Shown: positions 26,068-35,107, numbered from the stretch's first letter. The stretch: 64,000 nt of DNA from DASXRA01 sp036506155 (GCA_036506155.1 DASXSF010000004.1:34106-98105); one strand, 5' to 3'. Translations and numbers: made by a program. Notes: generated by a model not told the origin, from the letters alone.

Positions 26068-26907
26068 GTGAGCGCCACCATTTTGGACGGCAGAGCCACG
26101 CTGGCCGCGATAAAGGGTGAGCTCAGGGCCCGCATCGCCACGCTGGCCGAACGGGGCGTCGTTCCCGGGCTGGGCACCATCGTCGTCGGCGACGATCCGG
26201 GTAATCGCTGGTACGTCAACGCCAAGCACCGCGACAGCGCCGAGATCGGCATCGCGAGCATCCGCCGCGATCTGCCGGCCGGCACCACGCAGGCGGAGGC
26301 CGAAGCCGCGGTCGACGAGTTGAACGCCGATCCGGCGTGCACCGGCTTCATCGTCCAACAACCGACAGGGCTTGACGAGTTCGCGCTGCTGAGCCGCGTC
26401 GACCCGGCCAAGGACGTCGACGGCCTGCATCCGATCAACCTCGGTTGGCTGGTACTCGGCAAGCCGGCGCCGCTGCCCTGCACGCCTACCGGCATCATCG
26501 AGCTGCTGCGCCGGTACCAGGTGCCGATCGCCGGGGCCAACGCCGTGGTGATCGGGCGCGGAATCACCGTCGGCCGGCCGCTCGCGCTGATGCTGACCCG
26601 GCGTAGCGAGAACGCAACGGTTACGCAGTGCCACACCCGTACCCGCGACCTGGCGAGCTTTGTCCGTCAGGCCGACATCGTGGTTGCGGCCGCCGGCTCG
26701 CCCGGGCTGGTCACCGCCGACATGGTCAAGCCCGGCGCCGCGGTCCTCGATGTCGGCGTGAGCCGCGTCGACGGCAAGCCGGCCGGCGACGTGGCCTCGG
26801 ATGTCGCTGGGGTGGCAGGCTTCATTGCGCCCAACCCGGGAGGCGTCGGGCCGATGACGCGGGCCATGCTGCTCAGGAACGTCGTCGAGGCGGCCGAGCG
26901 GGGTTGA
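26068..26907 (+). CDS. folD: Methylenetetrahydrofolate dehydrogenase/cyclohydrolase FolD
   Basis: A 279-residue bifunctional FolD that supplies 10-formyl-THF. The catalytic lysine lies in YVNAKHRDSAEIGI, the NADP site is VIGRGITVGRPLALML, and PNPGGVGPMTRAMLL closes the fold. The folate-site segment usually written VQLPLPKGID reads VQQPTGLD here: it is two residues shorter and has lost LPLP, although DVDGLHP after it is intact. AGGAG precedes GTG 26068. Located 3' of purH, whose products PurN and PurH need its cofactor. Confidence 0.93.
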   Translation: MSATILDGRATLAAIKGELRARIATLAERGVVPGLGTIVVGDDPGNRWYVNAKHRDSAEIGIASIRRDLPAGTTQAEAEAAVDELNADPACTGFIVQQPTGLDEFALLSRVDPAKDVDGLHPINLGWLVLGKPAPLPCTPTGIIELLRRYQVPIAGANAVVIGRGITVGRPLALMLTRRSENATVTQCHTRTRDLASFVRQADIVVAAAGSPGLVTADMVKPGAAVLDVGVSRVDGKPAGDVASDVAGVAGFIAPNPGGVGPMTRAMLLRNVVEAAERG

Positions 26908-27188
26908 GATTCGACAGGCTATGCCGCAACGTCCGCGACGAGGTGCCGTTCGTCTCGGTGCTGCTGATCGTCGCGTTCGGCTTCGTGTATGTGCTCGTGG
27001 CGTCCGGCCACTGGCTACGCGGCGTCACCGTCATCGCGTTCGGCATGGTGGTGGCTTCCGGTCTGCGCGCCGCACTGCCGGCCAGCAAGGCGGGGCTGCT
27101 GGTTGTACGTGGCCGGGTGTTCGACGTGCTGTGCTACCTGACCCTGGGGCTGCTGGTGTTCGGCTTCGCCATCTTGCTACCGCAGTGA
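26904..27188 (+). CDS. DUF3017 small membrane protein
   Basis: A protein of about 94 residues with three transmembrane helices (FVSVLLIVAFGFVYVLV; VTVIAFGMVVASGL; LCYLTLGLLVFGFAILL), the DUF3017 layout. The motif GHWLRG between helices 1 and 2 is characteristic. DUF3017 commonly follows folD in actinobacteria. I place the start at TTG 26904, which overlaps the folD stop (TTGA); GTG 26934 or 26943 would trim the N-terminus. Function unknown. Confidence 0.7.
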   Translation: MRFDRLCRNVRDEVPFVSVLLIVAFGFVYVLVASGHWLRGVTVIAFGMVVASGLRAALPASKAGLLVVRGRVFDVLCYLTLGLLVFGFAILLPQ

Positions 27189-27203
27189 GCCAGGCCACAG
27201 GGC

Positions 27204-27209
27204 TAGGCT
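27204..27209 (+). promoter_or_regulatory. Candidate -10 box for leaderless mdh
   Basis: TAGGCT ends 7 nt before ATG 27217, with no Shine-Dalgarno sequence between. Confidence 0.5.
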
Positions 27210-27216
27210 CCCGGAT

Positions 27217-28176
27217 ATGCCTGAACGCCACGGGAAGATCACCGTCGTAGGGGCGGGCTTCTACGGTTCCACGACTGCGCAGCGCCTTGCCGAGTACGAC
27301 ATTTTCGAGACCGTCGTGCTGACCGACATCATCGAGGGACGCCCCGCCGGAATCGCGCTCGATCTGAACCAGTCCCGTCCGATCGAGGGTTTCGAGACCG
27401 AGGTCGTCGGGGTGACGACGGCCGAGGACGGCGGCGGATACGAGGTGACCGCGGGCTCCGACGTCGTGATCATCACCGCGGGGCTGCCGCGCAAGCCGGG
27501 CATGAGCCGCATGGACCTGCTCGAGGTCAACGCCAAGATCGTGCGAGGTGTCGCCGAGAACATCGCCAAGCACTCACCGAACGCGGTGCTCATCGTCGTG
27601 TCGAACCCGCTGGACGAGATGACCGCGCTGACCCAGCTCGCGTCGCAGTTCCCGAAGGAGCGGGTGTTCGGCCAGGCAGGAGTCCTCGATACGGCGCGGT
27701 TCACGAACAACGTCGCGACCGCCCTCGGTGTGCCCGTGTCGTCGGTGCGGACCCTCACGCTCGGCTCGCACGGCGACACGATGGTGCCGGTGCCGTCCGC
27801 ATGCAGCGTCTCCGGCAAGCCGCTGGCGGACGTGATGGATCAGGCCAAGATCGACGAGCTGGTCGAGCGCACCCGCAACGGCGGCGCCGAGGTGGTGGCC
27901 CTGCTCAAGACGGGGTCGGCGTATTACGCGCCCTCGGCGGCGGTGGCTCGCATGGCCCGCGCCGTGATCGAGGACTCGGGCGCGCTCATCCCGGTGTGCG
28001 CGTGGGTCGACGGCGAATACGGCATCAGCGGTGTGTACCTGGGCGTCGAGGCTGAGATCGGCGCGGGTGGCGTGCGCCGTGTCGTCGAACGCGACCTCAC
28101 GGAATCCGAGCTCGCCGCGCTGCGCGAGGCAGCCGAAGCGGTGCGCGCCAAGCAGGCCGACGTCACTATGCTCTGA
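27217..28176 (+). CDS. mdh: Malate dehydrogenase
   Basis: A 319-residue LDH-type malate dehydrogenase of the TCA cycle. The NAD site is GAGFYG (residues 12-17) with acidic D37 at the end of beta-2. Substrate arginines R92 and R98 lie in GLPRKPGMSR, where R92 marks malate rather than lactate specificity. N130, D158, R161 and the catalytic H185 (GSHGDT) complete the site. Length is normal. A family B hairpin starts 4 nt after the stop. Confidence 0.95.
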   Translation: MPERHGKITVVGAGFYGSTTAQRLAEYDIFETVVLTDIIEGRPAGIALDLNQSRPIEGFETEVVGVTTAEDGGGYEVTAGSDVVIITAGLPRKPGMSRMDLLEVNAKIVRGVAENIAKHSPNAVLIVVSNPLDEMTALTQLASQFPKERVFGQAGVLDTARFTNNVATALGVPVSSVRTLTLGSHGDTMVPVPSACSVSGKPLADVMDQAKIDELVERTRNGGAEVVALLKTGSAYYAPSAAVARMARAVIEDSGALIPVCAWVDGEYGISGVYLGVEAEIGAGGVRRVVERDLTESELAALREAAEAVRAKQADVTML

Positions 28177-28180
28177 GCGA

Positions 28181-28230
28181 ATCGCGCAAGAATTCCTCGG
28201 CTCAGGCGAGCCGTTCTTGCGCGATCGGGG
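28181..28230 (+). repeat. Family B hairpin element, copy 1
   Basis: ATCGCGCAAGAA (28181-28192) pairs perfectly with TTCTTGCGCGAT (28214-28225). Inside, CGGCTC (28198-28203) pairs with GAGCCG (28208-28213) around a 4-nt loop; five bases (28193-28197) bulge on the left. It matches the element after icd at 38 of 50 ungapped positions. It lies between the mdh stop and the phosphoesterase start, and no T-run follows. Confidence 0.8.
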
Positions 28231-28242
28231 TTGGGTAGGCTC

Positions 28243-28995
28243 ATGGCTGTCGCGGTGCTCTCCGATATCCATGGTGTGCTGCCGGCGCTGGACGCCGTCC
28301 TCGCCGAGCCGGACGTCCAGGACGCCGATCGGATCGTCGTCACCGGAGACATCGCCGCCGGACCGCAACCGGCGCAGGTGCTCGACCGGCTGAGCAGCCT
28401 CGGCGAGCACGTCGCGTGGGTGCGTGGCAACTGCGAGCGCGAGTTGGTCGACCTGGCTCGTGACCCGAGCCGCACCGCGCCGTTCCCGATCTCGCGCTAC
28501 GCCGCCGACCACCTCGACGCGGAGCACCTCGCGCTGCTCGACAACCTGCCGCATCCGGTGATGCTCGAAGTCGACGGGTTCGGCCCGGTCCTGTTCTGCC
28601 ACGGCACTCCCCGCGACGACAACGAGATCGTGCTCGTCGACACACGCCTCGAACGGTGGGCCGAGGCGTTCGCCGATGTGCCCGACGACGTGCGCACGAT
28701 CGTCTGCGGCCACACGCACATGCCGTTCGTCCGGCTGGTCGACCGGCGCCTGGTCGTCAACGCCGGCAGTGTGGGCATGTCCTACGGCAGCCTGGGCGCC
28801 GACTGGGTGCTGCTGGATCGCGGTGCGGTCAGCGTGCGCAGCACGCGCTACGACGTCGAAGCCGCCCGCGCCGCCATCCGCGCGACGTGCGACTACCCGG
28901 ACATCGACGAGTGGACCGACGAGTACCTGTATGCGCGGAACTCCGACGCCGAGGCGATCGCCGTCTTCGGGCCGGGCGACGGCCGTCCGGGATGA
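28243..28995 (+). CDS. Metallophosphoesterase (calcineurin-like, YfcE/ApaH-type)
   Basis: A 250-residue metal-dependent phosphoesterase. The binuclear metal site is visible as LSDIHG (DxH), GDIAAGP (GD), RGNCERE (GNxE-like), FCHGTP (H) and CGHTHMPF (GHxH). It resembles bacterial phosphodiesterases or diadenosine/serine phosphatases of unknown physiological substrate. ATG 28243 starts the conserved beta-strand (AVAVLSDIHG). The family B hairpin ends 13 nt before it, so promoter and hairpin overlap. Confidence 0.88.
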   Translation: MAVAVLSDIHGVLPALDAVLAEPDVQDADRIVVTGDIAAGPQPAQVLDRLSSLGEHVAWVRGNCERELVDLARDPSRTAPFPISRYAADHLDAEHLALLDNLPHPVMLEVDGFGPVLFCHGTPRDDNEIVLVDTRLERWAEAFADVPDDVRTIVCGHTHMPFVRLVDRRLVVNAGSVGMSYGSLGADWVLLDRGAVSVRSTRYDVEAARAAIRATCDYPDIDEWTDEYLYARNSDAEAIAVFGPGDGRPG

Positions 28996-29025
28996 TCGCG
29001 CCGCGCCCGGCGGTTGCGCTCTGAC

Positions 29026-30018
29026 GTGAACGACGTCGCGTTGTCGATCCTGGAACTCGCCCCGGTCATGGCCGGACGCCGGCCCGCCGAGGCGCTGGCC
29101 TATACGACGGAGGTCGCCCGGCACGCCGAGCAGTGGGGGTACCGCCGGGTCTGGGTGGCCGAGCACCACAACATGCCGGCGATTGCGAGCTCGTCACCTG
29201 CTGTGCTGATCGCGCACCTGGCGGCGGCGACGTCGACGATCCGGGTCGGATCCGGCGGTGTGATGCTGCCGAACCACGCTCCGCTCGTCGTGGCGGAGCA
29301 GTTCGGGACGCTGGCCTCGCTGCATCCGGGCCGGATCGACCTCGGCGTGGGGCGCGCGCCCGGCACCGACCAGCGCACCGCGCTGGCCCTGCGGCGCGCG
29401 CCGGAGGGGCTGTCCGCGGAGAACTTCCCCGCCGAGTTCGCCGATCTGGTGCGCATGCTGGCCGGCGACCCGGCCCGGCTGACCGCGGTGCCCACCCCGG
29501 AACAGCTACCCCAGATCTGGCTGCTCGGGTCGAGCGGGTTCAGCGCGCAGTTGGCGGGCCGGCTCGGGCTGCCGTTCTCGTTCGCGCACCACTTCGCCGC
29601 GGCGAACACCGAGCCGGCGCTGGAGCTCTACCGGCGCGCGTTCCGCCCGTCGCAGTGGCTGGACCAGCCGTACGTCATGGTCGCGGTCAACGCGATCTGC
29701 GCCGACACCGACGAGCGGGCCGAGGCGCTTGGCAAGCCCGGCCAGTTGTCGTTCCTGCGGCTGCGCCAGGGCCGGCCGATTGCGCTGCCGAGCGTCGAGG
29801 AGGCGGCGGGGTACGACTTCACTGAGGCTGAGCGGGAGTTCGTGGCGCAGCGCCGGGTCGGTCAGGCGCTCGGCGCGCCGGAGGCCGTCCGCGAGCAGTT
29901 GCGCGGCTTGCTGGTACGCACCGGCGCCGACGAGCTGATGCTCACCAACCAGGTTTACGACATCAAGGACCGGCTGCGCTCGTACGAGCTGATCGCCGAA
30001 CTCGCCCGTCCGCGCTAG
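29026..30018 (+). CDS. LLM-class flavin-dependent oxidoreductase
   Basis: A 330-residue bacterial-luciferase-like TIM-barrel enzyme. Family signatures are WVAEHHNMPAIASSSPAVL near the N-terminus, VGSGGVMLPNHAPLVVAEQF and GRIDLGVGRAPGTDQ, typical of the MsnO8/YhbW-type group. It would use FMN or F420 with an unknown substrate. GTG 29026 (NDVALSILELAPV) fits the family N-terminus, although no ribosome-binding site is visible. It converges on the LysE gene with a 4-bp overlap. Confidence 0.88.
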   Translation: MNDVALSILELAPVMAGRRPAEALAYTTEVARHAEQWGYRRVWVAEHHNMPAIASSSPAVLIAHLAAATSTIRVGSGGVMLPNHAPLVVAEQFGTLASLHPGRIDLGVGRAPGTDQRTALALRRAPEGLSAENFPAEFADLVRMLAGDPARLTAVPTPEQLPQIWLLGSSGFSAQLAGRLGLPFSFAHHFAAANTEPALELYRRAFRPSQWLDQPYVMVAVNAICADTDERAEALGKPGQLSFLRLRQGRPIALPSVEEAAGYDFTEAEREFVAQRRVGQALGAPEAVREQLRGLLVRTGADELMLTNQVYDIKDRLRSYELIAELARPR

Positions 30019-30650
30019 TGGCTTTCGATCGCCAGGCGGGCGCCGAAGCCGATCATCGCCACACCGGTCGCCCCGTCCAGGCTGCGCCGCACCCTGCGCC
30101 GCCGCAGGAACGACCGGATCCGGTGCAGGAATACGACCAGGACGATCAGCCACAACAGGCCGAGCACAGCGTGCGTGTACGCCAGCAGCAGGGCTGCCGA
30201 GACCGTGGGATGCCCCGAGGCGAGGAACTGGGGGAGAACAGACAGGTAGAGGGTCAGCACCTTGGGATTGGTGATGTTGGACAGGAACCCCTGTTGGTAG
30301 GCGAGCCAGCGCCGGGTCGCCGTCTCGCCGCGGTCCGGGTCCTCCGGCGGCGAGTGTCGCCGGCGCAGCGCGGACCGGATGGTCGACACCCCCAGGTAGG
30401 CCAGGTAGGCCGCGCCTGCCCATCGAATGATGGTGAACGCCAGCTCGGATCTCGCGATCAGGCCGCCGAGGCCGAGGGCGGCGGCCGTGCCCTGGGCGGT
30501 GTTGCTGGTCGCGATTCCGAACGCGGTTCGCAGGCCACCGGGTCGGCCCGCGCGCACGGTGTTCGCCACGGTCAGCGCGAAGTCCGGGCCGGGCGCGACG
30601 ATCACGACGACCGCGAACGCGACGTAGGACAGGTAGCTGGCGAGGCTCAC
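30015..30650 (-). CDS. LysE/RhtB family amino-acid exporter
   Basis: A 211-residue membrane protein with six helices and the family signature VIVAPGPDFALTVANTVRAG near the N-terminus; FLSNITNPKVLTLYLSVLPQF follows in the middle. It would export an amino acid or analogue; lysine, threonine and homoserine lactone are the usual family substrates and cannot be told apart by sequence here. Its start touches the stop of the upstream amidase gene (shared base 30650), so the DUF885, amidase and lysE genes probably form one operon. Confidence 0.88.
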   Translation of the reverse strand: MSLASYLSYVAFAVVVIVAPGPDFALTVANTVRAGRPGGLRTAFGIATSNTAQGTAAALGLGGLIARSELAFTIIRWAGAAYLAYLGVSTIRSALRRRHSPPEDPDRGETATRRWLAYQQGFLSNITNPKVLTLYLSVLPQFLASGHPTVSAALLLAYTHAVLGLLWLIVLVVFLHRIRSFLRRRRVRRSLDGATGVAMIGFGARLAIESH

Positions 30651-32014
30651 TACCTCGACGCTACCCGCGGCCAGGGCTGCTCGGCCTCGAGCGCGTATGC
30701 CACCTCTAGCAGGGTGCGCTCGTCGCCGTGCGCCGCTGAAAGCATCACGCCGATCGGCACGCCCTCGCTCGCGGTGCCCATCGGCAGCGAGATCGCAGGC
30801 GCGCCGGCCACGTTATGCAGGGGGGTGTACGCCACGTAGGCGATCAACCGCTGCAGCAGCTCGTCGAACGGCACCGTCGGGCTGAGGTGGCCCAGCGGCG
30901 GCGCGATGTGTGCGACGACCGGGGAGAGAACGAGCTCGTGCCTGCGGAACATCCGGGCGTAAGCGCGCGGCACCCGGCGCAGCCGATACAGCGCGCCGGG
31001 ACTGCGATGCATATTCCGCAGATAGTGCTGGCGCAGGCCTTGTGTCAATCCGTCGAGACGGGTGGCGTCGAAGTGCGGTGAGAACACGACACGTCCAAGC
31101 CCCGCGACAAGCGAGGCCAGGAAACCCCAATAGAGCACGAAATCGTCGACGAACTGCGGCCCGATCGGCAGCGGTACGGGCGACACTTCGTGACCCAGCC
31201 GTTCCAACAGCTTGGCTGTGTTTTCCACGGCGGCCCGGGTCTGCGTGTCGACCACCGCTCCGGTCACCGAGTCGAGCACCAGGCCGACCCGCAGCCGGCG
31301 CCGGGACGGACCCTCGACCAGTCCGATGGGCGGCAGCGCAGGATTCCTCCAGTAGTCCTCCGAGGCGGCAACGAACGCCGCCGTGTCGCGAACCGTCCGG
31401 GTTAGTACGCCCTCGGAGCCGATGTGCACCGGCAGGCTTCGATCCTGATCACCACGTACGTGCCGGTCTCGGGTGGGCTTGAGCCCGACCAGCCCGCAAC
31501 ACGCCGCCGGAATGCGGATGGAGCCGCCGCCGTCGTTGGCGTGCGCGATCGGTACTGCCCCTGAGGCGACCAGCGCAGCGGCGCCGCCCGACGACGCGCC
31601 CGGCGACCGGTCGAGGTTCCAGGGGTTGCGCACCGGAGCAGCGGAGTCGTATTCCGACGCCGCGTTGAACCCGTATTCGGGCAGCCGGCTCTTGCCCAAC
31701 ACGGTCATGCCGGTGCTGAGGAACTGCCGGGTGTAGCGACCGTGCCGCGCTGCGGGACGCGCCGTGAACGCCGCCGTGCCGTGGTTCGTCGGCATGCCGG
31801 CCACGTCGGTGTTGTCCTTGACGAACGTCGGCACGCCGTACAGAGCGCCGCGCGGCGTCCCGATGAGGGGCTCGTCATAGGCGGCGTATTCGACGGCCGC
31901 TAGTTCCGGGTCGACCCGTGCGATCGCGGCCCGGGCCAACTCTTCGGGATTTGCCTCTCCGCGCCGCACCAGCGCGGCCAGCGCCACCGCGTCGAGGTCG
32001 TCAGCGCTGCGCAT
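30650..32014 (-). CDS. Amidase signature family enzyme
   Basis: A 454-residue amidase with the Ser-cisSer-Lys triad visible: K in PTFVKDNTDV, cis-Ser in SPGASSGGAAAL and nucleophile Ser in NDGGGSIRIPAACC. Members hydrolyse small amides, aryl or 6-aminohexanoate-type oligomers or Glu-tRNA partners; with no gatC/gatB nearby this is a stand-alone hydrolase. It overlaps the upstream DUF885 gene by 14 bp and the LysE gene by one base, so an amide-derived amino acid could be exported by LysE. That link is speculative. Confidence 0.9.
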   Translation of the reverse strand: MRSADDLDAVALAALVRRGEANPEELARAAIARVDPELAAVEYAAYDEPLIGTPRGALYGVPTFVKDNTDVAGMPTNHGTAAFTARPAARHGRYTRQFLSTGMTVLGKSRLPEYGFNAASEYDSAAPVRNPWNLDRSPGASSGGAAALVASGAVPIAHANDGGGSIRIPAACCGLVGLKPTRDRHVRGDQDRSLPVHIGSEGVLTRTVRDTAAFVAASEDYWRNPALPPIGLVEGPSRRRLRVGLVLDSVTGAVVDTQTRAAVENTAKLLERLGHEVSPVPLPIGPQFVDDFVLYWGFLASLVAGLGRVVFSPHFDATRLDGLTQGLRQHYLRNMHRSPGALYRLRRVPRAYARMFRRHELVLSPVVAHIAPPLGHLSPTVPFDELLQRLIAYVAYTPLHNVAGAPAISLPMGTASEGVPIGVMLSAAHGDERTLLEVAYALEAEQPWPRVASR

Positions 32015-33677
32015 CGAGCGAGCCGAGCACAGCGGCCCGCAGCACGTCGAGGCCCACGCTGCCGATATCGAGCGCCTGCCGATGGAACGTCTTCAGGTCG
32101 AATGCGTCGCCGTCACGCCGGTGCACCTCGTCGCGCAATGCCAGCCACAGCCGCTCGCCGATCTTGTAGGAGGGCGCCTGCCCGGGCCAGCCGAGGTAGC
32201 GGTCCAACTCGTAGCGCAGTTGCGGCTCGGCCTTGGACGAGTGCGTGGTGAGGAACCGCCATGCCTTGTCGTAGTCCCACGCGCCGCCGCCCACCTCCGC
32301 CGGCGCGTCGAACCCACAGTGGATGCCGATGTCGAGGACGACGCGCGCGGCGCGTAACGACTGGCTGTCCAGCATGCCGAGGAAATCCGCCGGATCGTCG
32401 AGGAAGCCGAGGTCGGCCATCAGCCACTCGGCGTACAGCGCCCAGCCCTCGCCGTGCCCGGAGACCCACGCCGCCATTCGTCGCCAGCGGTTGAGCAGGT
32501 CGCGCCGGTAGGTCGTCTGCGCGATCTGGAGGTGATGCCCGGGCACGCCCTCGTGATAGACGACCGACAGCTCGTGCCATGTCGAGAACTCCGTGACGCC
32601 CTTGGGCACCGACCACCACATCCGTCCCGGACGGGAGAAGTCCTCGCTGGGCCCGGTGTAGTACATCCCCCCGGTGTGGGTCGGCGCGATGCGGCACTCC
32701 AGCGTGCGGATCGGCTCGGGAATGTCGAAGTGTGTGCCGGCGAGCGCAGCGATCGCGGCATCCGACTTCTGCTGCATCCAGGCCTGCAGCGCGTCGGTCC
32801 CGGTGAGCTTGCGGGCGGGGTCGGTCGCCAGATGGGCGATCGCCTCGGGCACGGACGCCCCGGGCAGGATGCGCGACGCGGTCTGCTGCATCAGGTCGGC
32901 GATCCGGGCGAGCTCCTTCTGCCCCCAGACGTAGGTTTCCTCGAGGTCGATCGCCGAGCCGAGGAAGGATTGTGAGAAGACCGCGTAGCGGCCGCGGCCG
33001 ACCGCATCGCGCGCCGGCGCCACGGACAGCAGTTCATCGGCGAGGAACGCCCGCAGCCGCGCGTAGGCGTCGGCGGCGGCCGCCGCGGCGCGGTCCAGGT
33101 CGGCGCGTAGCGGTGCCGGCACATCGCCTGATCCGGCCACCAGCGTCGCGAAGAACCCGTCCGCGCCGAGGTTGTCGTCGCACTGCCCGAGACACCCCTC
33201 GACCTGCCGGCGCGGGCTGGCGTCGCCGCGCGATGCCGCGTTTCGCAGCGACGCGATGTACCCGTCGATCGCCGCCGGCACGCTGCCCAGTCGGGTCGCG
33301 ATCACGGACCAGTCGTCGGCGGTCGCGGTGGCCATCAGGTCGAACACCGCGCGCACGCTCTGCAGCGGGCTGGCGATGATGTTCAGGTCGGATTCGTCGG
33401 CGCCGAGCTGATAGATCTCCTCGGCGACGCCGAGCTGTTCGGTAGCCGCCGCGATCGTGACACGGTCGGTGGCGTCGGCGGGTGTGGCTTCGGCCAGCGC
33501 GGCGAGTGTGCGCACGCGCAGCGCCGACCGGGCAGCGTGCCCGTCCGGCGAGAGGTCGGGCAGCTGGGCGTCGTGGCCGGAGATGCCGACGAACGTCGCG
33601 AAACTGGGGTCCAGAGCGACGTATTCGTCGAGGTAGTCCTCGACGAGCTGGTCGACCGCGGTGCGGTTACGCGTCAT
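32001..33677 (-). CDS. DUF885 metallopeptidase-like protein
   Basis: A 558-residue protein of the DUF885 family, distantly related to M32/M3-type zinc peptidases. The metal motif appears as VVYHEGVPGHHLQIAQ (HExxPGHH) in the second half, preceded by GGMYYTGPSEDFSRPG. There is no signal peptide, so it is probably cytoplasmic. First gene of a three-gene set with the amidase and LysE. The minus-strand box TAGGGT at 33684-33689 lies 6 nt before the start and no Shine-Dalgarno site is seen. Confidence 0.85.
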   Translation of the reverse strand: MTRNRTAVDQLVEDYLDEYVALDPSFATFVGISGHDAQLPDLSPDGHAARSALRVRTLAALAEATPADATDRVTIAAATEQLGVAEEIYQLGADESDLNIIASPLQSVRAVFDLMATATADDWSVIATRLGSVPAAIDGYIASLRNAASRGDASPRRQVEGCLGQCDDNLGADGFFATLVAGSGDVPAPLRADLDRAAAAAADAYARLRAFLADELLSVAPARDAVGRGRYAVFSQSFLGSAIDLEETYVWGQKELARIADLMQQTASRILPGASVPEAIAHLATDPARKLTGTDALQAWMQQKSDAAIAALAGTHFDIPEPIRTLECRIAPTHTGGMYYTGPSEDFSRPGRMWWSVPKGVTEFSTWHELSVVYHEGVPGHHLQIAQTTYRRDLLNRWRRMAAWVSGHGEGWALYAEWLMADLGFLDDPADFLGMLDSQSLRAARVVLDIGIHCGFDAPAEVGGGAWDYDKAWRFLTTHSSKAEPQLRYELDRYLGWPGQAPSYKIGERLWLALRDEVHRRDGDAFDLKTFHRQALDIGSVGLDVLRAAVLGSLDAQR

Positions 33678-33683
33678 GTATGG

Positions 33684-33689
33684 ACCCTA
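33684..33689 (-). promoter_or_regulatory. Candidate -10 box for leaderless DUF885 gene
   Basis: On the minus strand TAGGGT is followed by 6 nt (CCATAC) and then ATG 33677. Confidence 0.5.
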
Positions 33690-33774
33690 CCCGGGTACCG
33701 ACTACGGTCAGCAGCGAGGATATCTTGAAGCCAAGAAATCGTGAGGCGCGAAGACCCGTATTGCGGAGGCACTA

Positions 33775-34992
33775 ATGGCCAAGGTCAAGGTCCAGGGAAC
33801 GGTTGTCGAGCTCGACGGCGACGAGATGACGCGCGTCATCTGGCAATTCATCAAGGACGAACTGATCCTGCCTTACCTGGACGTGAACCTGGAGTACTAC
33901 GACCTCGGCATCGAACACCGCGACGCCACCGACGACCAGGTCACCGTCGACGCCGCGCACGCGATCCAGCGGCACGGTGTGGGCGTCAAGTGCGCCACGA
34001 TCACCCCGGATGAGGCGCGTGTCCAGGAGTTCGGCCTGAAGCGCATGTACCGTTCGCCGAACGGGACGATCCGCAACATCCTCGGCGGCGTGATCTTCCG
34101 TGAGCCGATCGTGATGCGCAACGTGCCGCGCCTGGTTCCGAGCTGGATCAAGCCGATCGTCATCGGCCGTCACGCCTACGGCGACCAGTACCGGGCCACC
34201 GATTTCGTGGTCCCCGGCGCGGGCACCCTGACGATGACGTTCACACCCAAGGACGGCGGCGAACCCATGGAGTTCAACGTGTTCGAGTTCCCCGCCGGCG
34301 GCGTGGCGATGGCGATGTACAACCTGGACGAGTCGATCCGCAACTTCGCTCGGGCGTCGTTCCGATACGGCCTGGAGCGGGGCTACCCGGTGTACCTGTC
34401 CACCAAGAACACGATCCTCAAGGCGTACGACGGGCGGTTCAAGGACCTGTTTGCCGAAGTATTCGAGGCCGAGTTCAAGGAGCAGTTCGACAAGGCCGGC
34501 CTCACCTACGAGCACCGGCTTATCGACGACATGGTGGCCGCGGCGCTGAAATGGGAGGGCGGCTATGTCTGGGCGGCCAAGAACTACGACGGCGACGTTC
34601 AGTCGGACACGGTGGCTCAGGGCTACGGCTCCCTCGGCCTGATGACCAGTGTGCTGATGACGCCGGACGGGCGCACCGTCGAGGCCGAGGCGGCGCACGG
34701 CACGGTGACCCGGCACTTCCGGGCGCATCAGCGCGGCGAAAATACGTCAACCAACCCAATTGCGTCGATATTCGCCTGGACGCGTGGCCTCGAGCACCGC
34801 GGCAAGCTCGACGACACCCCCGACGTGGTCCGCTTCGCCGAGGCGCTGGAGCGAGTCTGCATCGACACCGTCGAGGGGGGCCAGATGACCAAGGACCTGG
34901 CTGTGCTTGTCGGAGGCGGCACCCCGTGGCTGACCACCGAAGAGTTCCTCGCCGCCATCGACAACAATCTGCAGGCCGCGCTAACGGCCTGA
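33775..34992 (+). CDS. icd: NADP-dependent isocitrate dehydrogenase, homodimeric (eukaryote-like) type
   Basis: A 405-residue enzyme of IDH subfamily II, like mitochondrial IDH2 and mycobacterial Icd1, not the E. coli type or the ~740-residue monomeric type. Markers are VVELDGDEMTRVIWQFIK, substrate-binding SPNGTIRNILGGVIFREPI, GRHAYGDQYRATD, and the metal aspartates in RLIDDMVAAALKW and YDGDVQSDTVAQG. It oxidises isocitrate to 2-oxoglutarate. GGAGG lies 6 nt upstream of ATG 33775. A family B hairpin starts 9 nt past the stop. Confidence 0.96.
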   Translation: MAKVKVQGTVVELDGDEMTRVIWQFIKDELILPYLDVNLEYYDLGIEHRDATDDQVTVDAAHAIQRHGVGVKCATITPDEARVQEFGLKRMYRSPNGTIRNILGGVIFREPIVMRNVPRLVPSWIKPIVIGRHAYGDQYRATDFVVPGAGTLTMTFTPKDGGEPMEFNVFEFPAGGVAMAMYNLDESIRNFARASFRYGLERGYPVYLSTKNTILKAYDGRFKDLFAEVFEAEFKEQFDKAGLTYEHRLIDDMVAAALKWEGGYVWAAKNYDGDVQSDTVAQGYGSLGLMTSVLMTPDGRTVEAEAAHGTVTRHFRAHQRGENTSTNPIASIFAWTRGLEHRGKLDDTPDVVRFAEALERVCIDTVEGGQMTKDLAVLVGGGTPWLTTEEFLAAIDNNLQAALTA

Positions 34993-35000
34993 CCGACCGG

Positions 35001-35050
35001 ATTGTGCAAGGATCGCCCGGCTGAGACGAGCCGGGCTTGCCCGATCGGGA
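35001..35050 (+). repeat. Family B hairpin element, copy 2
   Basis: Aligns without gaps to the element after mdh (28181-28230), 38 of 50 identical. CCCGGCT (35016-35022) pairs with AGCCGGG (35029-35035); the outer arms ATTGTGCAAG and CTTGCCCGAT pair at 8 of 10 positions. It begins 9 nt after the icd stop. The inner stem differs from copy 1 yet still pairs, which suggests the structure is kept. Confidence 0.78.
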
Positions 35051-35107
35051 CCGGGATCGCGGTGGGCGCGGAACGTGTCTGCTGAAGAAACTGCAACCGA
35101 ACAGGAC

